From positions 1 to 21,602 of IMG/VR virus record IMGVR_UViG_3300003691_000064: a stretch of 21,602 nucleotides of DNA. One strand, written 5' to 3'. Of this stretch, positions 7,558-15,496 are shown one piece after another. Below the pieces are notes generated by a model. That model had not been told where the DNA came from. It saw only the letters and a program-made list of their open reading frames with translations, and ran no database searches. Position numbers and translations under genes: made by a program. The stretch's first letter is position 1. Every line of letters starts with the position of its first letter. The DNA comes from a virus.

Positions 7558-9279
7558 CTATAATTTACAATTCAAATAAGCTTTGGCCATTGCCGAAACT
7601 TCTGGAACTTGATTCGCTTTATCAGAGATAACCTTCAAATCTTCCAAAAGGCTTTCTTTCAATTTCTCTGATTTTATTTGAAGGCCGTTATTTCCTTCAA
7701 GCTTTAAATCTTCCATACCGCTTTCAAGGGAAGCTTTGGAATCTTCCACTAATTCAGCAGCTAAATTATCTACTTTATTAAATTCTAAAATATTCTCAGG
7801 GATATCCAGAATATCTTTCTCAGTGATTGAGTCATTTAATTTCGAGAGGCTCCCGACAATCCCTTTTTGAAGAGATGGGTTGATCTTCCCTGAACCTGGA
7901 AAGGGTGTACTCTTTAACCCTTTGACAGCATCCTTTGATATGTGGAGATATTCACCGTCGTTATAAGATTCTTTAAAAGCGTTGAACCCTTTGGACTCCA
8001 TAAACTTTCTAAAGATATTATTATTTCCTTCGACAACATTATCAAAACCTCTGACTTCAAAAGATAAATCTTTATAACTTATCATCTCCCCGTCCATAGT
8101 TTCTAAATGTTCGATGAACCCATTATATTTATTCTTAGATAGACCATTTACTTCTTTAGAAAAGGTCTTAAGGTATGTCGAAAGTTCTTTTAAATCGACT
8201 GCCTCATCCATGTTTAAGACTTTCAATTCTTTAAGAGAGAACTCTCCAACGCTTCCCGTTTCTCCAAGAGATGTTGTTGCTCTCCTGGCTACGTTCGGAT
8301 TATCTGTTAGAGTTAGCATCCCTCTAAAACCTGTTATCATTTGGTTTTGATTCTTAAGTCCAAACTTATCACCTAAGAATGAACCGAACATCTTATCACC
8401 TTTCTTAAATTGTATCTTTTGGTAAGGTACATCTAGGGCATCCGACTTAAGAAAATGTTCCTTAGTCAAATTCTCAACGGTAGCAACTATAGGAGGTGCT
8501 TTTATTTCGGGCACTACTTCAGAAACAGGGTTTGTTTTATTTGATTCGATCAATTCTTTTGCCGCTTGAGCATCTAATTTCGATTGAATATCTTTTGAAG
8601 GGATGTATTTACCAAAGCCTTTCCTGGCAACAGCGACACCACCTCTCATAATTAAGGCACCTAACAAGTTTTCAGTTAATTCTTGACCGAAAGAAACGTC
8701 ATAATCTCCTTCGATTTCATTGTCATATAATAAATTTTCAAAAGGTGTTCTTGTAAATTGAGTAAGAGTTGTTTCAATTAATGCTCCGATGCCTTCACTT
8801 GCAATAGCGACACCTGCGATTGTTGCTATTCCTGCACCACCGGCAGCCGTTAAACTTGCAGGGGCAGCAGCAGTAAGTCCCATGCCAACACCGGCAGCTA
8901 AAGCAACACCGGCCACGTCCATCACACCACCCATGGCCCCATATCCTAGATTGGAAAGGAAGCTTTGGTCATTTGGATTAATGTGTTTTTCATCTGTATT
9001 CGCTTGAATCTGATTATCTAATAACCAAGCTTCATATTTGGTAACTGGTACTTTGGAACCGAATCTCTTTTGGCTATCTTCAGCAGATAAGAAATTCTCT
9101 TCATCCGTTATTGTTCGACCTGCTCCAAAGATTGCTCTACCTAAAGTTCCAGTTAATCCATTCCAGGCCGCATTTCTTGTAATCGACCATTGGTCAGTTT
9201 GGTACTGGAAAACCGATTGATCGAACTTAAACTTTTGGACATCAGATATTTGTTTCTGACTATCACTTAGGAATGCCAT
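7558..9279 (-). CDS. Internal virion / ejection protein with ADP-ribosyltransferase-like region (573 aa)
   Basis: I chose the ATG at 9279, which overlaps the upstream stop as TAATG; an in-frame TTG three codons earlier has no better ribosome site. Residues about 110-172 are Gly/Ala-rich and hydrophobic (GVMDVAGVALAAGVGMGLTA, then GIATIAGVAIASEGIGALI), likely membrane-inserting during ejection. Residues about 285-455 look like an ADP-ribosyltransferase fold of the kind found in phage polyvalent and ejected proteins: IQFKKGDKMFGSF where families show HGT..DF..F, LTLTDNPNVARRA (322-334) where families show YFTDNP..A..YA, and GFNAF...YNDGEYLHISKDAVKGL (431-455), where DGEY carries the usual catalytic Glu (E443). 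The first catalytic His/Arg is not obvious, so the domain may be degenerate. The C-terminal quarter is helical and acidic. Position indicates an ejected virion protein. Confidence 0.75.
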   Translation of the reverse strand: MAFLSDSQKQISDVQKFKFDQSVFQYQTDQWSITRNAAWNGLTGTLGRAIFGAGRTITDEENFLSAEDSQKRFGSKVPVTKYEAWLLDNQIQANTDEKHINPNDQSFLSNLGYGAMGGVMDVAGVALAAGVGMGLTAAAPASLTAAGGAGIATIAGVAIASEGIGALIETTLTQFTRTPFENLLYDNEIEGDYDVSFGQELTENLLGALIMRGGVAVARKGFGKYIPSKDIQSKLDAQAAKELIESNKTNPVSEVVPEIKAPPIVATVENLTKEHFLKSDALDVPYQKIQFKKGDKMFGSFLGDKFGLKNQNQMITGFRGMLTLTDNPNVARRATTSLGETGSVGEFSLKELKVLNMDEAVDLKELSTYLKTFSKEVNGLSKNKYNGFIEHLETMDGEMISYKDLSFEVRGFDNVVEGNNNIFRKFMESKGFNAFKESYNDGEYLHISKDAVKGLKSTPFPGSGKINPSLQKGIVGSLSKLNDSITEKDILDIPENILEFNKVDNLAAELVEDSKASLESGMEDLKLEGNNGLQIKSEKLKESLLEDLKVISDKANQVPEVSAMAKAYLNCKL

Positions 9280-11825
9280 TAGAACCAACCTTCGATTGTA
9301 TCAAAAATCCCTTCTTCTTTTTTCCGTTTAAGAAGTTTAGGGATAACTTGAGGTTTAATCTCAGCAGCAACCTCTTTACCTGATCGGTCGGTTGCAGTCA
9401 CAGGAATTTCACCTCCGTCCGGTGTTATTATCATAGGTGTGAAGTTACCGTTTAAATTAGGTCTAAGTTTTATAGGTAGTGTTTCGAGAGCTTTTCTTGA
9501 AGGGTTGGCACTTGACTTGAAGTTATCCGTGATAGATTTATCTAGTTTTATTTTTCCTTCGACACCTTCGAAAATATCCTCTGCATTAAATCTCTTTGCA
9601 AACTCATTCATTTGTTCGGGAGATACATGCGCCCTATCAAGGATACTTTTTCTAAATATTATAGGATTGTCACCTTCTGTAATATGGTACGACGAAAGAA
9701 CTTTGTTAATTGATTCTAGGTAAGTTTCTGAGTTTGCTTCTGCCCCTCTGGAAACTTTACCAACGACATTCGAGATGATGAGTTCTCTTATATCCAATCT
9801 GGTCATAGAAGAAACTCTGTCCATCATCGAACCTTGTATTGCCGTTTCTACATGAGCTAACTCTTTAACTAAGCCTTGATGGATAGTATCTATTTTATCA
9901 GCGTCGCCTATCAAAGTGATGTTTGCAGCCTTCCCTTGTAGATCAATCATTAAATCAGCAGCGTTTCTCTCACCTTGTGGGCTATTTAGATCCATGTGTA
10001 GGAGAGATAAGTAACCTTTCTTCATTTGAACACCCTTACGGGTCTCCATAGAGTTTACAAGGCCCTCAAAATCACCGCCGAAAGCGTTCTGTAAATCTTT
10101 TAAACTTCCGACCGCTTTGGAAATTGATTGAGAACTAACTTCTTTATTTGAAGAGGTGTGTAACCTGGACACATTATCATTGAAACTGTTAATGAAAGGT
10201 TCAATGAATCCTTTAGGCAATTCTGAACCGCCGAAAGGAAGAATCCCTCTATCAACTTTATATTTCATTAAACTATTTTTATAACTATTATACTCTTTAT
10301 TCGAGGAAGGTTTACCAATTGAACCTTGAAATTTCTCCCAAGATCGGTTTACTCCTAGATCTTTTGAAACGGCATAAGAGGCAACATCTTTCATCATCTC
10401 TTTACGTTGCTGTTGAACTTGTGCTTTTAGTTTGTTACGAACACTTAGTTCAAGTTGCGGTGATAAAGAAGAATCATACTTCTTCCCATTTCCTTTCTTA
10501 AATAGAGAATCGATCTGTGCCATCTGTTCTGCTTCGGTACCTTGAACAGTATTGAAAGCAGAAGTTTGCATATACTGTGAAGCTCTAACAGAACCACTAA
10601 GGTCATGTTTTAGTTTTGCTGCTTCATTCTCAGACATAAGGTTGTTTTCTACTAACTGATCCATTGTTCTAGTTAAGACATTAATATCCGAAACGGTGTT
10701 CATATCATTAGGGTTTGTAATATTATTAAGTAAAGCGAAGTTCATATTCCTCACCTTCTCAACAACTTCCCCAGGTAACTTATTCTTCTTCTCTTTAAAC
10801 TTTCTAAGGAGTGTATGGAAATATCCGTCCCTTTGCTCAGGAGTAAGCGCCTCTTTAACAAGGTTCTTTTGCTTAGCTGAAACATGGCCCTCTATTCCTA
10901 TAGGTGCCATATCGTATTTATTGTGTGCCTTGGTTTTCTCTTGAACCATTACACCGTTGATCTTCTTAGGTTTCCCAAGACTGATGAACTCTTTTCCATC
11001 GATTATAAGACTTCCATCTTTAGCTGCCTTGGCATCAATTCGAGCATCTTGGAGAACAGTGATAAGTTCTTCACGTTCTTCAGGTCCTAACTTATTCCAA
11101 AAGCCTCTAGCATCAATCATATCTGCGAAGTCTCTTAGGTCTCCCGTTTGGGTTGCTGTGTGAAGAGTTGACTCGACAATTGATTTTGCAATCTGTGATC
11201 TAATTGGAGTGTTTAAAGCTTCGGATTCTGAATCATTGAAATAAGAACCCTTACTAAGAGCAGCCTTTTCAGCTTGCCTCTCTAGTATTACGTTCCCTTT
11301 AGCTAGATTCATGGAGCTATCATCTATTGCTTCATTAGATAATTGCTTACCTTGAAGCTCTAGTCCTGTAACCTTAGAATCTCTCTCCACTTTGAAGCTG
11401 ACATTATCTGCAAGTATCTTATTTTGGAGATGGACACCATCAATCTTGGAATGGAATTGGCTTGTAGCTAAGTCAGTCGGCATTGAATCCAACTGACCCT
11501 TATAAACTTTGTCCATTGTAGAGGTGTAAGCTTCTGTTAGTCTAACTCGCTTTCCATTTAAAGGAACTAATCCGTCCTCTCCGACATTGGTTTGAAGCTC
11601 TTTGAAAACTTCACCGCTTTTACGAGTGATTGCTTCTTTAGCGTTATAACTCGCTTCGTCGGCTTGAATCTTCTTTTGTTCAAGGGCCAAAGCTGTGGCA
11701 ATCTTTACACCGGCTGCACCTACTTTTTGAAGTACTTGTCCAGCACCTCCAACACTTGGTGCTAATGAAGCTCGACCACTTCTTATATTTTGTCTATTTA
11801 CGTTGAAAGGTTGTAATGAAGCCAT
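9279..11825 (-). CDS. Large internal virion protein, gp15-like by position (848 aa)
   Basis: I chose the ATG at 11825 (MASLQPFN) because the end of the upstream gene supplies GAGGA five bases before it; an in-frame TTG four codons earlier is the alternative. The protein is long, hydrophilic and almost entirely helical by composition. It has an N-terminal Gly/Ala stretch (about 24-47, SVGGAGQVLQKVGAAGVKIATALAL) followed by a long charged coiled-coil-like region. There is no signal peptide, clear membrane span or catalytic motif. In T7-like phages this position, after tail tube B and gp14, encodes gp15, which with gp14 and gp16 forms the ejected DNA-translocation conduit across the envelope. 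Lengths are comparable (T7 gp15 about 747 aa). I recognise no specific family from the residues, so the assignment rests on gene order, size and composition. The stop overlaps the next start (TAATG). Confidence 0.75.
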   Translation of the reverse strand: MASLQPFNVNRQNIRSGRASLAPSVGGAGQVLQKVGAAGVKIATALALEQKKIQADEASYNAKEAITRKSGEVFKELQTNVGEDGLVPLNGKRVRLTEAYTSTMDKVYKGQLDSMPTDLATSQFHSKIDGVHLQNKILADNVSFKVERDSKVTGLELQGKQLSNEAIDDSSMNLAKGNVILERQAEKAALSKGSYFNDSESEALNTPIRSQIAKSIVESTLHTATQTGDLRDFADMIDARGFWNKLGPEEREELITVLQDARIDAKAAKDGSLIIDGKEFISLGKPKKINGVMVQEKTKAHNKYDMAPIGIEGHVSAKQKNLVKEALTPEQRDGYFHTLLRKFKEKKNKLPGEVVEKVRNMNFALLNNITNPNDMNTVSDINVLTRTMDQLVENNLMSENEAAKLKHDLSGSVRASQYMQTSAFNTVQGTEAEQMAQIDSLFKKGNGKKYDSSLSPQLELSVRNKLKAQVQQQRKEMMKDVASYAVSKDLGVNRSWEKFQGSIGKPSSNKEYNSYKNSLMKYKVDRGILPFGGSELPKGFIEPFINSFNDNVSRLHTSSNKEVSSQSISKAVGSLKDLQNAFGGDFEGLVNSMETRKGVQMKKGYLSLLHMDLNSPQGERNAADLMIDLQGKAANITLIGDADKIDTIHQGLVKELAHVETAIQGSMMDRVSSMTRLDIRELIISNVVGKVSRGAEANSETYLESINKVLSSYHITEGDNPIIFRKSILDRAHVSPEQMNEFAKRFNAEDIFEGVEGKIKLDKSITDNFKSSANPSRKALETLPIKLRPNLNGNFTPMIITPDGGEIPVTATDRSGKEVAAEIKPQVIPKLLKRKKEEGIFDTIEGWF

Positions 11826-11826
11826 T

Positions 11827-12300
11827 TTATTCCTCAAGGGCCAAGAGATCTAAGTCATAGTCTCCTGGTGTACTTTGTAGATAAGAAAAAGAATTGATTG
11901 CGGTTGATGCTGTGATATCCAATAAAGCATTATCCACAATATCTGAACTCGCTGCCTCTAGGCTTGATATTCCTCTAGCTGCTGCATCCTTTTGATAGTT
12001 AACATCTAAATCAATGTTCGATATTTCAAGAGCTGCACGACCTGATATGTGATTTAACTTTTGAAAAGTTGTTGCACTCCCACCTTGACCACGACCTGCA
12101 GACTTTTCTAGTTGTGATGCCCTCGCTTGAGCTTCATCAGAACGAACTAAGAATTTATTAGCTTCCGCTTTTCGCTGGATTTCTTCAATCTGGTATTTAC
12201 GTTCTTTACTCTCAGCTTCAAGTCTTTCTTGTTGCCTTTGAGCTTCGGTAAATTTACCTAATGCTTGTAAACCCATTGCAGCGATAATTTGCCAGGCCAT
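11827..12300 (-). CDS. Small internal virion protein, gp14-like
   Basis: A 157-aa protein with N-terminus MAWQIIAAMGLQALGKF, a short amphipathic or hydrophobic helix, followed by a Glu/Gln/Lys/Arg-rich coiled coil (about residues 18-65) and a softer acidic C-terminal part. T7 gp14 and its relatives show the same arrangement: hydrophobic N-terminal helix, heptad region, about 150-200 aa, directly after tail tubular protein B. Those proteins leave the virion first and insert in the outer membrane to begin the ejection channel. GGAGGAATAAT precedes the ATG and contains the stop of the upstream gene, so the two are coupled; its own last codons provide the ribosome site of the next gene. Function comes from position and composition. 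Confidence 0.75.
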   Translation of the reverse strand: MAWQIIAAMGLQALGKFTEAQRQQERLEAESKERKYQIEEIQRKAEANKFLVRSDEAQARASQLEKSAGRGQGGSATTFQKLNHISGRAALEISNIDLDVNYQKDAAARGISSLEAASSDIVDNALLDITASTAINSFSYLQSTPGDYDLDLLALEE

Positions 12301-12301
12301 A

Positions 12302-14380
12302 TTATTCCTCCGTTACACCAAGAAAAGAAATGCTGTTGAGAACCATAGGGTGACCATCATCAGATATAACTTTAAAAGTGTAATCTTCTTTACTATTTGA
12401 GCTTATGTCTTTTACGACTATAGGACCTGAGTACCTATCTTCTAAGTTAATAGAAGCGGCTTTGGTACTAGCGATTAAATTCTTAGGGTACCCAATCGGG
12501 AAGAGTTTGCTATCACCTAAACGCCCTCCCTTTGAGAATGAAACATGTAAAACTGCTTTAACTATCTTTGTGAAAAGAGAAAGTGCGTCCCCTATCCTAG
12601 AACCTTTATCAATTGACATAGTTTCCACTTCTGCTTTTACAGGTATTCCTGCGACTGCTGATTGAGGTGACGTAATTCCGTTAACTTGTTTCACATAAAT
12701 CACATTGTAATTTGTGTTATTTTGGAACCATGTTTGATTTCTTGCTAACCCTTGGTAAGTTCCCCTCATATTAGAGACAGAATATTCTAAGGTGCCGGCA
12801 TTATCCGTGACTTCTGTAGAGATATTGTCAACGTAGAAGGTATTTGTCCGATACTCATAAGCATCACCTGGATCATTGGCAGGTTCAAAATCGTACTGGT
12901 AATAATCTTTATTAATGTTCCACGATGAAACAACACATTCGTCAATTGCTGTTGAAGTTGCCATGTGAAAGAATGTGTTACTTAATTGAAAGATGCTGTT
13001 AAGCTGCCCTTCTTTTGCAAACATGTCCGACTTAAGCCTTGACCATGCTACAGTTCCCCCACTTTGATCAACGACCAAAGCATAGAGAGTATTTTCTTGA
13101 CCACAATCAATTAGGATAAGTGATTTATCTACGACAACGGTTAGACGTTTTACTTCATTCTGGTAAGGGATATATTCATCATTTAAAATGGATAGATTTC
13201 TTGAAATATACCCACCGTTCTCTTCTGAATAGGAGAACTGGTAGACGGATCTTTTATCGTTCCCTACATAAAAAATAGAGTTCCCAAGTCTAACTGGATT
13301 TATACTTGAGCTTCCAGTGAAAGATTGAGCTTTTGCAAAAGGGTCCGAGGATTCAAGGTTTACAATATATTCTGCTTCTCTTGTTCCTACCAACAATTGA
13401 TTTGTTGAAGCAATCCACTCCACTTTTTCAGAGTCATCTATTGAGATAGATAGGGGGTCTGTAGCTAATGTGTCGCCATTCCCTACAGAATTATAACCAT
13501 CTCCCCAATTAGTAACAGTGGTACCGGAAGTTAAACATCTCTGACTTCGTAGGTGAAATATATTATTTGATTTGGAGGATACAATAGCCGTTCCTGCATT
13601 AAAGACAAGTCGCCCTCGGTGCATCGTACAATGTGTTGGCCAACCGTTACTTCCACCCCATTCGGAAACGTACCAGTTTGCAGTATCTCCAGAAATGAGG
13701 CCGCCGCCGTCAATAGGTGCAACCGTTGTCGCTCCCGTGACTTTAAAAATCCTAGTGGTAGGACTGCCACCACTATTATAAATAAAATATTTGCCTATAT
13801 CATCTGCATCAATTCCAGAAAATATAATATCGCTGCCGATTATAATATTTGAATCTGGGCTATTGTTTAATTTCTTGAAAGGTATTCTTAAACTTCCGAC
13901 TTTTGTTTCAACTAGCCAAGGTTTCGCTGTATAAATTGAACCAAATTTCTGAATATAGAAAGGAGGGTTTATACCGCCTATGGAAGTGAATACTGTTATA
14001 TCTCCAATGACATAACTATTCCATTCACCGCCTGTAGATATACCTGCAGTCGAGATATCCACAAAATTACTTAAACCGCCGTTACTTTCTTTAGCAGTAA
14101 AAGACCTCTCATCACCCGAGAAAGTTCTTCCTAAAAAGAATACTCCCCCAGAAACTCTATGAGCTGTACAAGTATTTAGTTGTTCGGAAACACCTGCGTT
14201 CCCTGGATTACCTAATCCAAAGAGAGGGGGTCTTTTATAAACCCCACCGCTTTTTAGAGCGATAAAATTATCTAAGACCCTTGCACCATTTTTATAGGCA
14301 GCTATATCGTTACGGCCGTAAAGCTTTGAGCTTAGACAGCCACTTGAAAAATTGTTTTGGGTTGAGGCGAACTTTGCCAT
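12302..14380 (-). CDS. Tail tubular protein B (T7 gp12-like)
   Basis: I chose the ATG at 14380, which overlaps the upstream TGA stop (TGATG); the TTG one codon earlier is unnecessary. The product is 692 aa. The N-terminus has the pattern of tail tubular B / gp12 nozzle proteins: FASTQNNFSSGCLSSKLYGR, then D..AYKNGARVLDNFI....GGVYKRP (Q.nFs.G..s..l.gR.D...Y..g...l.N.....G...rRp). The rest is beta-rich with many aromatic residues, as expected for a beta-propeller nozzle. Internal phrases such as WIASTNQLLVGTREAEYIV and VRLGNSIFYVGNDKRSVYQF fit propeller blades. In podoviruses six copies form the distal nozzle below the gp11 adaptor ring and carry the fibres. T7 gp12 is about 794 aa, so this one is somewhat short. 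Confidence 0.88.
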   Translation of the reverse strand: MAKFASTQNNFSSGCLSSKLYGRNDIAAYKNGARVLDNFIALKSGGVYKRPPLFGLGNPGNAGVSEQLNTCTAHRVSGGVFFLGRTFSGDERSFTAKESNGGLSNFVDISTAGISTGGEWNSYVIGDITVFTSIGGINPPFYIQKFGSIYTAKPWLVETKVGSLRIPFKKLNNSPDSNIIIGSDIIFSGIDADDIGKYFIYNSGGSPTTRIFKVTGATTVAPIDGGGLISGDTANWYVSEWGGSNGWPTHCTMHRGRLVFNAGTAIVSSKSNNIFHLRSQRCLTSGTTVTNWGDGYNSVGNGDTLATDPLSISIDDSEKVEWIASTNQLLVGTREAEYIVNLESSDPFAKAQSFTGSSSINPVRLGNSIFYVGNDKRSVYQFSYSEENGGYISRNLSILNDEYIPYQNEVKRLTVVVDKSLILIDCGQENTLYALVVDQSGGTVAWSRLKSDMFAKEGQLNSIFQLSNTFFHMATSTAIDECVVSSWNINKDYYQYDFEPANDPGDAYEYRTNTFYVDNISTEVTDNAGTLEYSVSNMRGTYQGLARNQTWFQNNTNYNVIYVKQVNGITSPQSAVAGIPVKAEVETMSIDKGSRIGDALSLFTKIVKAVLHVSFSKGGRLGDSKLFPIGYPKNLIASTKAASINLEDRYSGPIVVKDISSNSKEDYTFKVISDDGHPMVLNSISFLGVTEE

Positions 14381-14919
14381 CAATGATCTTCCAGATAATC
14401 TAACCCATCGATTTCGTTTAAATGATTTAAACTGTCGATTGATCTAGCATTATCTTGTGCCATTTCTAAATCTAGTCTTAAACTTTCTTTTAGCTTTGAA
14501 TCACCTGTTAAAGTAGTACAAGCTTCAAGAGCAAGTTCCAAGAGGAAACATTTCTTAGCTAGAGATGAAAATAAACTTGTCTCCACATTGGAGATATACT
14601 CTAAATCAATTGAAAGACCTGAAGTGTAGAGGGTCAATCCTCGGATATTAAAGTCAAATGACGGATCACCATTGATACTAACGAACGCTAGATATTTCAT
14701 TGGAAGTGCAAAAGTTGAATCTCCTGCCATGGAACCTGTAGATAATAAGGTTTCCTTCACCATGGCAAATGACCAAACATGTTTAGATAGCATCTCTTCC
14801 TTAACATCATCGAAGATCCCTTCCATAATTGTTTTTCTGAGACTATCTACTGCTTGATCAATTGGCTCTTGCCCTAACTTGTAAAGTGCCCTATTAATGA
14901 TTTGGTAATCAACCGCCAT
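14380..14919 (-). CDS. Tail tubular protein A / head-tail adaptor (T7 gp11-like)
   Basis: The 179-aa product begins MAVDYQIINRALYKLGQEPI, the characteristic opening of the gp11 / tail tubular A family (.in.aL..lG..pI), continues with helices containing ML..HVWSFAM (family: l..~pW.fA...) and has ALPMKYL (family: lP.dyl). Twelve copies of such proteins form the ring that joins portal and nozzle and carry the fibre docking site. Length compares well with T7 gp11 (about 196 aa). The ATG has AAGG about nine bases upstream, just after the terminator that ends the capsid-cement unit. Tail genes must therefore be transcribed by read-through or by a promoter I could not identify. Its stop overlaps the tail B start by the TGATG arrangement. 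Confidence 0.88.
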   Translation of the reverse strand: MAVDYQIINRALYKLGQEPIDQAVDSLRKTIMEGIFDDVKEEMLSKHVWSFAMVKETLLSTGSMAGDSTFALPMKYLAFVSINGDPSFDFNIRGLTLYTSGLSIDLEYISNVETSLFSSLAKKCFLLELALEACTTLTGDSKLKESLRLDLEMAQDNARSIDSLNHLNEIDGLDYLEDH

Positions 14920-14936
14920 TTTATTTGCCTTATTTT

Positions 14937-14971
14937 ATAAAACCCCTCGAAGTCCTAAGAATCCGAGAGGT
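14937..14971 (-). terminator. Intrinsic terminator after the cement gene
   Basis: Read on the minus strand, ACCTCTCG (14971-14964) pairs with CGAGGGGT (14949-14942), an 8-bp stem with one G-T pair and a 14-base loop, followed by TTTTAT. It ends the capsid-cement unit before the tail genes, the same place as the main late terminator after gene 10 in T7. With only four Ts read-through is plausible, and it would be needed to express the tail genes unless they have their own promoter. Confidence 0.75.
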
Positions 14972-15007
14972 CCATAATGTATAGATATAAAAGTAAACGG
15001 AGAACTT

Positions 15008-15451
15008 TTACTCTACCGCATACTCAATTGAACTTCTCATTAGTGCATCAGCAACAGAACCATCCATTACTTCAGTACATTTGAGATAAACATCTCCCGT
15101 GTATCTTTGACCAAATACTTCTGAAAGTACGTCTAAAGATTTGAAAGCTGCTTGTCCACCACCATCAGCGGCTTTAACAATAACTTTCTCAGCACCGGCA
15201 GAATCTTTAACGATTAAATCGAAGATTCCTGTAGCACCTAGAGACTTGCTCAAAAGTACTGCTCCACCAAGAATGATTGCATTTTCAGGTAATTTACCTA
15301 CATAAATCAAATCATTTACTGCCGTTGCAGCCGGTAATGTAATTGAGTCAGAGATTGATCTTCTCTTCCCATTGTGCGCTCCATCGAAAGCAAGCTTTGA
15401 AGGCTTGTCAATGAAAGCACCCTTATAATTGTCAGCATAATAATTTGCCAT
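15008..15451 (-). CDS. Capsid cement / decoration protein (Bbp16-like)
   Basis: I chose the ATG at 15451 (MANYYADNY, 147 aa), with GGAGA six bases upstream; an in-frame TTG four codons earlier overlaps that ribosome site. The protein is small, soluble and beta-rich: an N-terminal extended arm, then SDSITLPAATAVNDLIYVGKLP, an Ala/Gly-rich beta region and a C-terminal strand (SSIEYAVE). In BPP-1-type podoviruses a protein of this size immediately follows the major capsid protein and binds between capsomers as cement. The phrase LPENAIILGGAVLLSKSLGA (p..a.i.gg.l......lG) is typical of this family. It is the second and last gene of the unit between the promoters upstream of the capsid gene and the terminator downstream. 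Family assignment is from gene order plus this pattern. Confidence 0.75.
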   Translation of the reverse strand: MANYYADNYKGAFIDKPSKLAFDGAHNGKRRSISDSITLPAATAVNDLIYVGKLPENAIILGGAVLLSKSLGATGIFDLIVKDSAGAEKVIVKAADGGGQAAFKSLDVLSEVFGQRYTGDVYLKCTEVMDGSVADALMRSSIEYAVE

Positions 15452-15461
15452 AGTATTCTCC

Positions 15462-15491
15462 AAAAAGGGAGGGTGGCCGTTAAGCCACCCC
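15462..15491 (-). terminator. Hairpin with T-tract between capsid and cement genes
   Basis: On the minus strand GGGTGGC (15490-15484) pairs with GCCACCC (15477-15471) around a six-base loop, then TCCC and TTTTT follow. The T-tract is separated from the stem by a few bases, so it is at best a weak or attenuating terminator. It may instead protect the 3' end of the capsid message and set a high capsid-to-cement ratio. It ends just before the ribosome site of the cement gene. Confidence 0.5.
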
Positions 15492-15496
15492 TTTGA

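Noticed and set aside
9279-11825. Lytic transglycosylase or peptidase domain in the 848-aa internal protein.
   Set aside because: I looked for catalytic Glu in an SLT-type context and for H..D/HxH metallopeptidase motifs and saw none.
14972-15007. A promoter for the tail genes between the cement stop and the terminator.
   Set aside because: AT-rich with TATACAT and CATTAT boxes, but no -35 at 16-18 bp, and it lies upstream of the terminator.
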